DNA of 64,000 nucleotides from Bradyrhizobium elkanii USDA 76 (lineage in GTDB: Bacteria; Pseudomonadota; Alphaproteobacteria; Rhizobiales; Xanthobacteraceae). Position 1 is the first letter of the stretch. The number at the start of each line of letters is the position of its first letter. The stretch lies in assembly GCF_023278185.1 (NCBI RefSeq), contig NZ_CP066356.1, forward strand, positions 1,914,001 through 1,978,000, given 5' to 3'. This document shows, one piece after another, positions 34,860 to 41,836 of this stretch. The notes below the pieces were generated by a model. The model had not been told where the DNA came from. It did no database searches and was given only the letters and a program-made list of their open reading frames with translations. The translations under genes and the position numbers were made by a program.

Positions 34860-35687
34860 ATGACAGCTTCGCCGATTTCGAATCCGTCTGCTTCCGTGCC
34901 GTATATCAAGATCGATGCTGTATCAAAATCCTACGATGGAGGGCGGAATGTTGCTGTTTCCAACGTATCGCTCGACGTGCACCAGGGTTCACTGGTTGCG
35001 CTCGTGGGCGGCTCGGGATCGGGCAAGACCACGCTGCTGAAGACCATTAATCGACTCGTCGATCCCGACGTTGGAGAAGTCAGGATCGACGGAGTGCCTG
35101 TAAGCGAAGCCGAGCCGCCGATGCTCCGGCGGAGCATTGGCTATGTCTTTCAGGGTATCGGTTTGTTTCCGCACATGCGCGTTGCCGACAACATTGCCGT
35201 AACACTCAGGTTGCGTGGTTGGCAGGCGAAGGCGATCGAAGCGCGGGTGGCCGAGATGCTGGATATGGTGGACTTGCCGCAGGATTACGCCGGCCGCTTT
35301 CCTCACATGCTGTCCGGAGGTCAGCGCCAACGGATTGGCGTCGCGCGTGCAATCGCCGCCCGACCGCGCATTGTTCTGATGGACGAGCCGTTGGGCGCGC
35401 TCGATCCTGTCACCCGCGACAGCCTGGGTTCTTCCTACCGCGAGCTGCACGACCGGTTCGGCATGACGACACTGATGGTGACCCATGACATCCAGGAGGC
35501 CGCGCTGATGGCTGATCGAATCGTCGTCATGAAGAACGGCCGCATACTCGCCGACGATACGCCGCACGCCTTGATGATGGGCTCTGGGTCTGACGATCCG
35601 GACGTTACCGCCTTAATGGAAGTGCCGCGACGTCAAGCGGAACGTATCGCCGCGCTTGCGACCAGGAACGGACCTGTCCGTGCCTGA
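34860..35687 (+). CDS. Osmolyte-type ABC transporter ATP-binding protein (ProV/OpuCA-like)
   Basis: This 275-residue ATPase has Walker A GGSGSGKT, signature LSGGQRQR, Walker B 'IVLMDEPLGALDPVTR' and a switch histidine in VTHDIQEA. 'RRSIGYVFQGIGLFPHM' is the Q-loop pattern of the glycine betaine/choline (OpuC, ProV) group. No CBS domains follow, unlike many OpuA/OpuC ATPases. The ATG at 34860 has AGGGAGG upstream. It overlaps the fused permease gene by eight bases. Confidence 0.9.
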   Translation: MTASPISNPSASVPYIKIDAVSKSYDGGRNVAVSNVSLDVHQGSLVALVGGSGSGKTTLLKTINRLVDPDVGEVRIDGVPVSEAEPPMLRRSIGYVFQGIGLFPHMRVADNIAVTLRLRGWQAKAIEARVAEMLDMVDLPQDYAGRFPHMLSGGQRQRIGVARAIAARPRIVLMDEPLGALDPVTRDSLGSSYRELHDRFGMTTLMVTHDIQEAALMADRIVVMKNGRILADDTPHALMMGSGSDDPDVTALMEVPRRQAERIAALATRNGPVRA

Positions 35688-37272
35688 TGCCGGCGCAGAG
35701 CTGCTTTCCAGTGCCCGATTAGACGCTTTGTTCGACGCCTGGCGCCTGCTTCCCACCTATCTCACGCCACATATTGTACTTTGTGCCACCGCGCTGGCGC
35801 TTGGACTGCTCGTCAGCCTGCCGCTGGCTGCCCTCGCAGCGGATCGACCATGGCTACGCAGGCTGGTGCTTGCCATCGCGAGCTTGATCCAGACCATACC
35901 GGGACTTGCGTTGCTCGCACTGTTCTATCCGTTGCTCCTTGCGCTCTCGACATTGACGGCGCGGCTGTTCGGCTTCGGCATCCCCGCGCTGGGATTCTTG
36001 CCGACGCTGATTGCATTGACGCTCTATGCCATGCTTCCGATCTTGCGCAACAGCGTGGTTGGCTTGAATGGCATCAACCCTGCTGTCGTCGAAGCGGCAG
36101 AGGGCGTTGGTATGACACCCCAGCAGATTCTGACACGCGTCAAGGCGCCGCTCGCCACGCCTGTCATCATGGCCGGGGTGCGGACTGCAGCTGTATGGAC
36201 GATTGGAGCAGCCACGCTTTCCACGCCCGTCGGCCAAACCAGCCTTGGCAATTACATCTTTACGGGATTGCAAACCGAGAACTGGATTTCTGTGCTGTTC
36301 GGCTGCATCGCCGCGGCCGGGCTTGCTCTGATCACCGACTTCTGTCTCGGTCTCGTGGAGACAGGGGCGTCCGAACGCAACAGGAAGCGTGTGGTGTTCG
36401 GTATCGCCGGGCTTGCTCTCGGCACGCTCGCCGGTCTCGCGCCGCTGCTCTCGAACGAAGCAGCAACCTATGTCATCGGCGCGAAGAGCTTCTCCGAACA
36501 GTTCATTCTGGCGGACCTGATGGGTGACCGCCTGAAGGCTGAGGGAGCCGGCGTAGCGCGTAAGGATGGGCTCGGTTCGGCTATCGCCTTTCGCGCGCTG
36601 GCTCACAACGACATTGATGCTTACGTCGATTACTCCGGCACGCTCTGGCGCAATGTCATCGGCCGCACCGACATGCCACCACGCGAGGAGATGCAGGCGG
36701 AAATTGTCCGCTGGATGAAAGCAGAGCAGGGCGTCACGGTACTTGGCGCGCTCGGTTTCGAAAATGCCTACGTTCTCGCGATGAAACGAGAAAGAGCGCA
36801 GGCACTAAACGTCACGTCGCTTGCCGATCTTGCTCGTGTTGCACCCCAACTCACCATCGGCGATGACCTTGAGTTCCTGGGACGACCGGAATGGCGCTCG
36901 CTTAAGGATGCCTATGGTCTGTCGTTCAGAACGCGGCGCTCGTTCAATCCAACGATGATGTACCATGCTCTCGAATCCGGCGAGGCCGATGTCATCTCCG
37001 CGTTCTCCAGCGACGGCCGTATCGCGGCGCTTGATCTTCTCGTGCTGGCTGACCCGAAGCATGCGATCCCTTCCTATGATGCGCTGATCCTCGTCGCGCC
37101 AAAGCGCTCCGCGGATGCGCGGCTGAAGCGAGCACTTGTTCCGCTTGTCGGCTCAGTTTCCGTTGAGGCTATGCGCGCCGCTAACCTCATGGTCGACGGC
37201 GATACCGACAAGGCTTCTCCGGAGGAGGCGGCGCGAGCCTTGGCAAAGGCCGTGCATTTGCAGTCGCGATAA
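35680..37272 (+). CDS. Fused ABC permease and substrate-binding protein (OpuF/EgtU-like)
   Basis: This 530-residue protein starts with about six membrane helices (residues 25-250) containing the loop 'VVEAAEGVGMTPQQILTRVK', the EAA motif of the OpuB/ProW permeases. After another helix (about 251-272) comes a complete binding domain starting 'YVIGAKSFSEQFILADLMGD', with 'DAYVDYSGTLW' and 'SGEADVISAFSSDGRI', the type II fold of OpuBC/EgtU. Such fusions import quaternary amines, choline or ergothioneine. The start is GTG 35680; a TTG eight codons upstream is an alternative. The ligand is not determined. Confidence 0.88.
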   Translation: MPDAGAELLSSARLDALFDAWRLLPTYLTPHIVLCATALALGLLVSLPLAALAADRPWLRRLVLAIASLIQTIPGLALLALFYPLLLALSTLTARLFGFGIPALGFLPTLIALTLYAMLPILRNSVVGLNGINPAVVEAAEGVGMTPQQILTRVKAPLATPVIMAGVRTAAVWTIGAATLSTPVGQTSLGNYIFTGLQTENWISVLFGCIAAAGLALITDFCLGLVETGASERNRKRVVFGIAGLALGTLAGLAPLLSNEAATYVIGAKSFSEQFILADLMGDRLKAEGAGVARKDGLGSAIAFRALAHNDIDAYVDYSGTLWRNVIGRTDMPPREEMQAEIVRWMKAEQGVTVLGALGFENAYVLAMKRERAQALNVTSLADLARVAPQLTIGDDLEFLGRPEWRSLKDAYGLSFRTRRSFNPTMMYHALESGEADVISAFSSDGRIAALDLLVLADPKHAIPSYDALILVAPKRSADARLKRALVPLVGSVSVEAMRAANLMVDGDTDKASPEEAARALAKAVHLQSR

Positions 37273-37295
37273 ATCTAAGAACACGATCAAGGGTG

Positions 37296-37352
37296 GTTTC
37301 GTTCGAGGTTCGACCTTCGCCGATGAGTCGTGCTCGAGGTCTCGAACGAAAC
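37296..37352 (+). terminator. Inverted repeat downstream of the osmolyte importer
   Basis: GTTTCGTTCGAG (37296-37307) and CTCGAACGAAAC (37341-37352) form a perfect 12-base stem with a 33-base loop, starting 24 bases after the permease stop. There is no T tract, so termination would be weak; a regulatory binding site is the alternative. Confidence 0.45.
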
Positions 37353-37500
37353 TGCACGTCTCGCAACGATCAGTTCGGCAGTGCGGTCGGACTCCGTCGG
37401 AACGTTTGGCGGTGACGCGAGACCCCGGTCCAAGCTTGGGGCATTCTGGTTCATAATGACGACACGAATCGTTGTCACGAACCTATAGCCGTATTTGGGG

Positions 37501-37770
37501 ATGACAATGCGGGCAAAATGGGTGGAAAGGGCGGTCGGTTCCAACCAATCGCTACTTGAGCTGCTCCAGGCAGAACTTGCAGCCCTCAATTCGCAAATCG
37601 AAGCGATTGAAAGGACACGGGCAGAAACGCAATCGATCGATGAGTTGAGAGAGTGTGCGATCCGCGCTTGTCGGCGGATTGACGAAATCCGTTCCGTCGT
37701 TGCCGCCGAACAGTCGAACGACGCGGCTGAAGGCGCAACTCCTGAATCTCCGTCTACAGTTGCTCGTTGA
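37501..37770 (+). CDS. Small coiled-coil hypothetical protein
   Basis: This 89-residue protein starts MTMRAKWVER and contains a heptad-like stretch LLELLQAELAALNSQIEAIE (about residues 19-38), then a cluster of charged residues. It has no signal peptide or membrane helix. GGGG directly precedes the ATG at 37501, so the ATG at 37507 may be preferred. I do not recognise the family. Codon use looks like neighbouring genes, supporting a real ORF. Confidence 0.5.
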   Translation: MTMRAKWVERAVGSNQSLLELLQAELAALNSQIEAIERTRAETQSIDELRECAIRACRRIDEIRSVVAAEQSNDAAEGATPESPSTVAR

Positions 37771-38131
37771 AGCATGTTCGAGATGCTGTTTTAGGTGTCG
37801 CCGACCGCGTGGTCGGCCCTGGAATGGCACTGCAGTGACTTCGTCCAAATCCCGGTTCCTGGGCGGTAGACGCGATGAAGGCTCCGGCCGGCGAGGGCGG
37901 CGACGCTCCGCTTGCTCCTCTGCGGCGGGCGGCATGCGCCATTCGCCTGGGCATCACCCCTAACCAAAATCGTCCCTTGAATCCCAACAGCCGCGCGGGT
38001 CGCAATCAGCCAACTTCCGGGTGTAGCGCGATCAGCAAGATTGCCACCGCGACCACTGCGAGCCAACATTCAGCGGCGATGATGGCCCATTCGGTGCCTG
38101 TTCGATTCTTCATTGGCGCCACCATTTTCGA
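37771..38131. other. Gene-poor stretch
   Basis: Open frames exist on both strands, but none has a recognisable family, a good ribosome site or a consistent codon pattern. I see no feature here that I can support. Confidence 0.4.
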
Positions 38132-38316
38132 CGGCCCCGACGTGAGTCTGAGGGGTTTCGACGTCGGAACCGTCTTCGCCAGTGTTTCGGACTATCCGAG
38201 TTTGATGCGCTGTGGGGCTCGGCCGATCCGAGCGATGATCAGATCACACTCGGCTTTAGATGGAAGTGCACTTTGTGCCAACACAACCGGTTCCGGCACC
38301 ATGGTTGCATCATAAT
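38132..38316. repeat. Imperfect direct repeat R1, first copy
   Basis: This 185-base segment (from CGGCCCCGACGTG to GCATCATAAT) aligns over its whole length with 38707-38886. Shared blocks include CCCCGACGTG, GCCAGT-TTTCGGA, GTGCCAACA, CACCGGTTCCG and GCATCATAAT. Differences are substitutions and short indels. Confidence 0.75.
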
Positions 38317-38337
38317 TCAAACTTAGCCGTGTCGCGC

Positions 38338-38568
38338 CTATCGTGCGGCACCCAACTGTGTTGCCACAAGCGCATTCCACGCCAAGCCGAAGCTCAATCC
38401 GATGGACGACACTTGATCCGCGTTAAGCCCAAGCCTGATTTCCCATCCGCGTCCATGCTGCCGCGAAATCAAAACCTCGGACGACCCAAATCCGCGCACG
38501 TCGCGTTTCCATTCGCGCAGCATTAGAATCAATTCCTTCTCTTCCGCGCTCACTTCTATTCTCGACAT
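38338..38568 (-). CDS. Small conserved-looking hypothetical protein
   Basis: This 76-residue protein begins MSRIEVSAEEKELILMLREW, followed by an amphipathic strand region with 'ISRQHGRGWEIRLGL' and a C-terminal 'GLSFGLAWNAL'. It resembles a class of short uncharacterised proteins common in Bradyrhizobium-type genomes that start with an S-EEK-LIL-LREW pattern. Upstream in-frame ATG (38574) and GTG (38577) codons are alternatives. A decayed copy of its 5' part lies at 33.5 kb. No function is known to me. Confidence 0.6.
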   Translation of the reverse strand: MSRIEVSAEEKELILMLREWKRDVRGFGSSEVLISRQHGRGWEIRLGLNADQVSSIGLSFGLAWNALVATQLGAAR

Positions 38569-38706
38569 CGCCATCACCGACCATCAAGCCACCCCAACCG
38601 CCAACGCTATTGAGCACCGCAGCGCCGCGTCAACACGCGCGCGTGCATATCCGACAATGACACTTCATGGCTGTCGCCAATCTCGCAAGCTCCGCTGACA
38701 CAAGCG

Positions 38707-38886
38707 ACGACCCCGACGTGCTGTCTGAGGGCCGCGCCGGAGCCGTCTTTGCCAGTATTTCGGATTGGCCGAGCCGATGCGCGTGCTTGGTCGATCCGAT
38801 GCACGTATGAGATCACAATCGCCTCGTGATGGGATGTGCAGTCCGTGCCAACAGCACCGGTTCCGTCGTCACGATTGCATCATAAT
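38707..38886. repeat. Imperfect direct repeat R1, second copy
   Basis: This is the 180-base partner of 38132-38316, 575 bases downstream in the same orientation. A short plus-strand frame through it starts 'MAVANLASSADTSDDPDVLS' at about 38667 and ends at 38809. The corresponding frame in the first copy is also open but diverged, so the duplication may once have been coding. Confidence 0.7.
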
Positions 38887-38913
38887 CAATCAACAACCAA
38901 AACACTCACGCGT

Positions 38914-38966
38914 GTTGCTGTTCCATCGAATGCGTCTCACTTTGCATTCTCCTCGGCGGTGGTGGG
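38914..38966. repeat. Diverged dispersed repeat (copy of 33153-33206)
   Basis: TTGCTGTTCCA at the start and CATTCTCCTCGGCG near the end are shared with the segment at 33.15 kb. The similarity suggests that the 33 kb and 38 kb gene-poor areas descend from one duplicated region. Confidence 0.5.
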
Positions 38967-39034
38967 CGACTCATGATCCAGCACTGGACTCGCAAAGTGT
39001 GTCGGCTGGCACTCGCCGGGGAACGGAGGCCATG

Positions 39035-39247
39035 ATGAACCGCTGCGACCGCAAGCGCTCCGACATGACGCCGTGCGTAATTACTGACGGCGCGGATGCT
39101 TATAGCTTCGAGAGCGATCACGACACCCACCCGATCTGCGTTGGCTGCGGTCGCAGCCCGCAAGTGACCGGCGTGGCCCCACCCGCCGATTGGGCTGAGC
39201 AGGTTGCCGACTATCTGAAGGCCGTACAGATGAGGCATCGGCGCTGA
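39035..39247 (+). CDS. Small cysteine-containing hypothetical protein
   Basis: This 70-residue protein has a CVGCGRSP segment after 'ESDHDTHPI', plus upstream Cys4 and Cys14, so a zinc-ribbon-like fold is possible. The C-terminal half 'ADWAEQVADYLKAVQ' is helical. GGAGG lies five bases before the ATG at 39035 (ATG 39032 is too close). No family is recognised with confidence. Confidence 0.6.
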   Translation: MNRCDRKRSDMTPCVITDGADAYSFESDHDTHPICVGCGRSPQVTGVAPPADWAEQVADYLKAVQMRHRR

Positions 39248-39632
39248 AGCCCCGCAACGCGGGGTGCTCAGCGGCAAATCCAACCGGCCCGCCCAATTCA
39301 CCAGCCGAACCAAACCGCTCGCAGCGGGCCTCCTGTTCGCGCTCCATCAGCCCGATGAGCGTGAGCTGCCATCGTCCCTTGGAGGTCAGTTCCATGGTGC
39401 ATTGATCGTCGTGCGTCATACCGTCACAGATCAGTCCGTCACGCGGCAAGCTCCACAATGCTTTTGGTCAACGTGATCGAGAACCGGGGCCGCCGACCCC
39501 ACCGACGAGGTCAGTGTCAACGATTGCGGCATGCTTGGAGTAGTGCGCGGTCGCCTCGCATTGGCCTCACAGCGTTGCGTCAGCCCGACGGCGCAGGAGG
39601 CTTCCAATTCGGAAGGAACCACCGCTCCAACG
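39248..39632. other. Gene-poor stretch
   Basis: Nothing supportable was found here. Minus-strand frames over this segment overlap the small cysteine protein and look like shadows. Confidence 0.35.
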
Positions 39633-39667
39633 AAAAAGCTCCGGGCCTTTGCTTGGCCCGGAGCTTT
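39633..39667 (-). terminator. Strong rho-independent terminator of the outer membrane protein gene
   Basis: On the minus strand AAAGCTCCGGGCC and GGCCCGGAGCTTT form a perfect 13-base stem with a 7-base loop, followed by TTTTTCG. It begins 27 bases after the stop of the beta-barrel gene and points the right way for it. Confidence 0.9.
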
Positions 39668-39693
39668 CATGTCGCTTGGAGTCAAGCGAGCGA

Positions 39694-40362
39694 TCAGTAC
39701 CTGGCGACGGCCGGTCCGCCCAGGTTGAACCTGTAGTTCAGGCCCGCCTTGATGGTGTGCTGGTCGTTGCGGAAGCTGCCGATAACGCCGACATTATCGT
39801 GCACGTTGATGGTGCCGAAGTCATAGTACTGGTATTCGAGCTTGCCCGACCAGTTCTGGGTAAACATGTATTCGAGACCGGCACCGACGGTGTAGCCGTC
39901 ACTGCCGCCGTCGCCGCCGAAGCCGTTTGAGAAGCGCGTGTCAGCCCAGGCATAGCCGCCCTTGACGTAAAGCAGCGCCGGACCCCAGGTGTAGCCGAGG
40001 CGGCCGGTTACCGAACCAAGGCCGCGATTGGCGAAGCTCGAACTGGTATCCAGAAAACTATAGTTGGCTTCAAGACCCATCACCCAGCTCGGCGCGAACT
40101 GGTAATCATAGCCAGCCTGCACGCCGCCCATGAACACACCGTCGTTGCCACCGCCGAAGCCGGGGGCGAGGACGTTGTCGCTGCCACCGAACGCACCACC
40201 GACGTGACCACCGATATAGAATCCGGTCCAGTTGTAGATCGGAGTCGGAGCAACATAGGGCGGAGCCTTGGTGTAGGGCTGAGGCGCGAGATCAGCCGCG
40301 GAAGCGGGCGCGACCGCGCCGAGCGCGATCATGCTTGCGGTGACGAGCAGAATTTTCTTCAT
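39694..40362 (-). CDS. Outer membrane beta-barrel protein (Omp25/31-like)
   Basis: This 222-residue protein has a Sec signal peptide (MKKILLVTAS... ending ASAADLAP). It is followed by a proline-rich linker and an eight-strand barrel pattern with 'WTGFYIGGHVGGAFGG', 'GVQAGYDYQFAPSWVMGLEA', 'GRLGYTWGPALLYVKGGYAW' and a C-terminal 'HTIKAGLNYRFN'. This is the OmpA-like/Omp25-31 group abundant in Rhizobiales outer membranes. The chain ends in an aromatic residue, as barrel proteins do. A start at 40371 (three codons upstream) is equally possible. It is monocistronic, with its own strong terminator. Confidence 0.92.
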   Translation of the reverse strand: MKKILLVTASMIALGAVAPASAADLAPQPYTKAPPYVAPTPIYNWTGFYIGGHVGGAFGGSDNVLAPGFGGGNDGVFMGGVQAGYDYQFAPSWVMGLEANYSFLDTSSSFANRGLGSVTGRLGYTWGPALLYVKGGYAWADTRFSNGFGGDGGSDGYTVGAGLEYMFTQNWSGKLEYQYYDFGTINVHDNVGVIGSFRNDQHTIKAGLNYRFNLGGPAVARY

Positions 40363-40781
40363 GTTTTGCATTCCAACTTTCTTGTACTGGCCCTGCCCCA
40401 AGTTCATCGCCTATCAGACACGTGCGGAATTGCTGTAACTTGGCTGCAACAGGTGGTGCCAAACGCGGGCCGCTTACAGCGGGTGCGAGGACGATTGGCG
40501 TTAGGCGAGTTTGGAACTTTCGTAACACAGGTGATCTGTTACCGATCACGTCCCGGCGCAGCGCGAGGGCGGATAGATCGTTGTCTTCGCTTGGAACTCG
40601 GGCGAGCTCTCTAGAACGACTGAGAACCAAGCGCGGGCCGGCAGTGCTTGTCGAGCCAAAAGGGAGAGTCACGACTGCCGCTGACGCACGACGCGAGGTC
40701 TGCCGTCAATATCTCTGACGGATTGACCCAGCAGTAATGCAGGGCAGCATCCCGATGATGAGAGTCGTGAACCAGCCTGTG
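40363..40781. other. Upstream region of the porin gene, no gene supported
   Basis: This holds the leader and promoter region of the minus-strand barrel gene. Long open frames on both strands lack ribosome sites and recognisable families. I see no clear promoter match. Confidence 0.4.
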
Positions 40782-41036
40782 TCAATGACCGGAGAGGATG
40801 TAGCGGCAGACTCGGCCGATGAGCCACGAGATGAGGCCGAGGGCGGCGATGACGCCTCCAACAATTGGGGCAAACGCCACGTCAAAAACACCACCTGAAT
40901 TGTGCATTACGATCGCCGTGATGGCGCCGGTGGCGATGCAAATGGCCGCAACAATGCACCCGATCAGATAAAGGGCATTCCCAAGTCTCGCTGTCTTCGC
41001 GGGCCGTTGTTCCAACTGCTTCGTCTTTGCCTTCAA
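40782..41036 (-). CDS. Small two-helix membrane protein, hypothetical
   Basis: This 84-residue protein has two hydrophobic segments (about residues 20-42 and 50-75) after a basic N terminus. The start shown is TTG 41036. The open frame continues upstream to a stop at about 41228 and encodes a basic segment with KTICIPARQQNRRLVEIGLK just before it, with no ATG or GTG start seen. The true protein may therefore be longer, or be the end of a decayed gene fused to this membrane part. Function unknown. Confidence 0.5.
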   Translation of the reverse strand: MKAKTKQLEQRPAKTARLGNALYLIGCIVAAICIATGAITAIVMHNSGGVFDVAFAPIVGGVIAALGLISWLIGRVCRYILSGH

Positions 41037-41329
41037 TCCGATTTCGACCAGGCGGCGGTTTTGCTGCCGGGCAGGTATGCAGATCGTCTTGCCTGATCGT
41101 CCAGGAAAAGCCGGCTGGCGATCCCGCCAGGGGCCGATCGAACTTACTTTTTCGCTTTCAGCCGGATCCCGACAAGCGGCGGATTCATTTCGTGGATGAC
41201 CCGGGCTTTTACGGACTGAGCGTTAACGCTACCGCACGAGCACAAAGGCGGGGGTCTTGTCAGGAAGCGATTTGGCCAGTTTATTCGAGAGATTGCAGTA
41301 CGTTATTCCTATTGTAGAGCGCATTTCCA

Positions 41330-41542
41330 ATGAAAGCCATCGAGCAGATCGTTGCCGGCTACATTGCGTTGAAGGATCGCCAAGCCCTGGAAAAGCTGAG
41401 GCACCATCGTCAGCAATTGCTGGATGATGTTCTGATGCACAGCATACCAGGGTTCAAGCCGTCGATCGTGAGCGATATCCTCCGCGAGGAGATCGAGGTC
41501 ATCGAAGGCGCGCTCGCGCGCGTAGATGCGGATCGACCATAG
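41330..41542 (+). CDS. Small helical hypothetical protein
   Basis: This 70-residue protein is predicted to be all helical and highly charged ('EKLRHHRQQLLDDVLM', 'ILREEIEVIEGALARVDAD'). It has no signal or membrane segment. It is followed after two bases by another small gene on the same strand, so the two form a likely pair. Family not recognised. Confidence 0.6.
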   Translation: MKAIEQIVAGYIALKDRQALEKLRHHRQQLLDDVLMHSIPGFKPSIVSDILREEIEVIEGALARVDADRP

Positions 41543-41544
41543 TC

Positions 41545-41823
41545 ATGAACAAAAACTTCGACGAGATCGAGACACTGAAACCAATGAACTGCGGTGCCAT
41601 CACCGACCCCAGCCTGAGGATGATATATGAAGCTATCCGCGGCGCGCTCGAGGCCGACGATGAATTCGAGGCAAGCGGCAGAGATCCAAAATTCCGAGTC
41701 CGGTCGACGGCCGAATGGAAGCGGCATGCCAGCGATCTTGAGGCGGAGATGCTGAAGCGAGGGCTCGAATTCGACGTGATCGATTGGACGAATGCTCAGA
41801 GTGAGCGGCGAGCAAGCCGGTGA
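41545..41823 (+). CDS. Small hypothetical protein
   Basis: This 92-residue acidic protein has a helix 'SLRMIYEAIRGALEADDEFE' and 'STAEWKRHASDLEAEMLKRG' followed by a short strand. It starts two bases after the preceding gene and converges with the asparagine-synthase gene (13-base gap). The codon pattern is coding-like. No family is recognised. Confidence 0.6.
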   Translation: MNKNFDEIETLKPMNCGAITDPSLRMIYEAIRGALEADDEFEASGRDPKFRVRSTAEWKRHASDLEAEMLKRGLEFDVIDWTNAQSERRASR

Positions 41824-41836
41824 GGGCACTCGCTAT

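Noticed and set aside
37296..37325. T-loop-like GTTCGA segments suggesting a tRNA fragment
   Set aside because: No acceptor or anticodon stems can be drawn; the bases are better explained by the inverted repeat.
38132..38886. CRISPR-like array
   Set aside because: Only two long imperfect copies, with no short regular repeats or spacers.
40422..40718. 98-codon plus-strand frame upstream of the porin gene
   Set aside because: No ribosome site, no recognisable family, and arginine-rich composition typical of chance frames.
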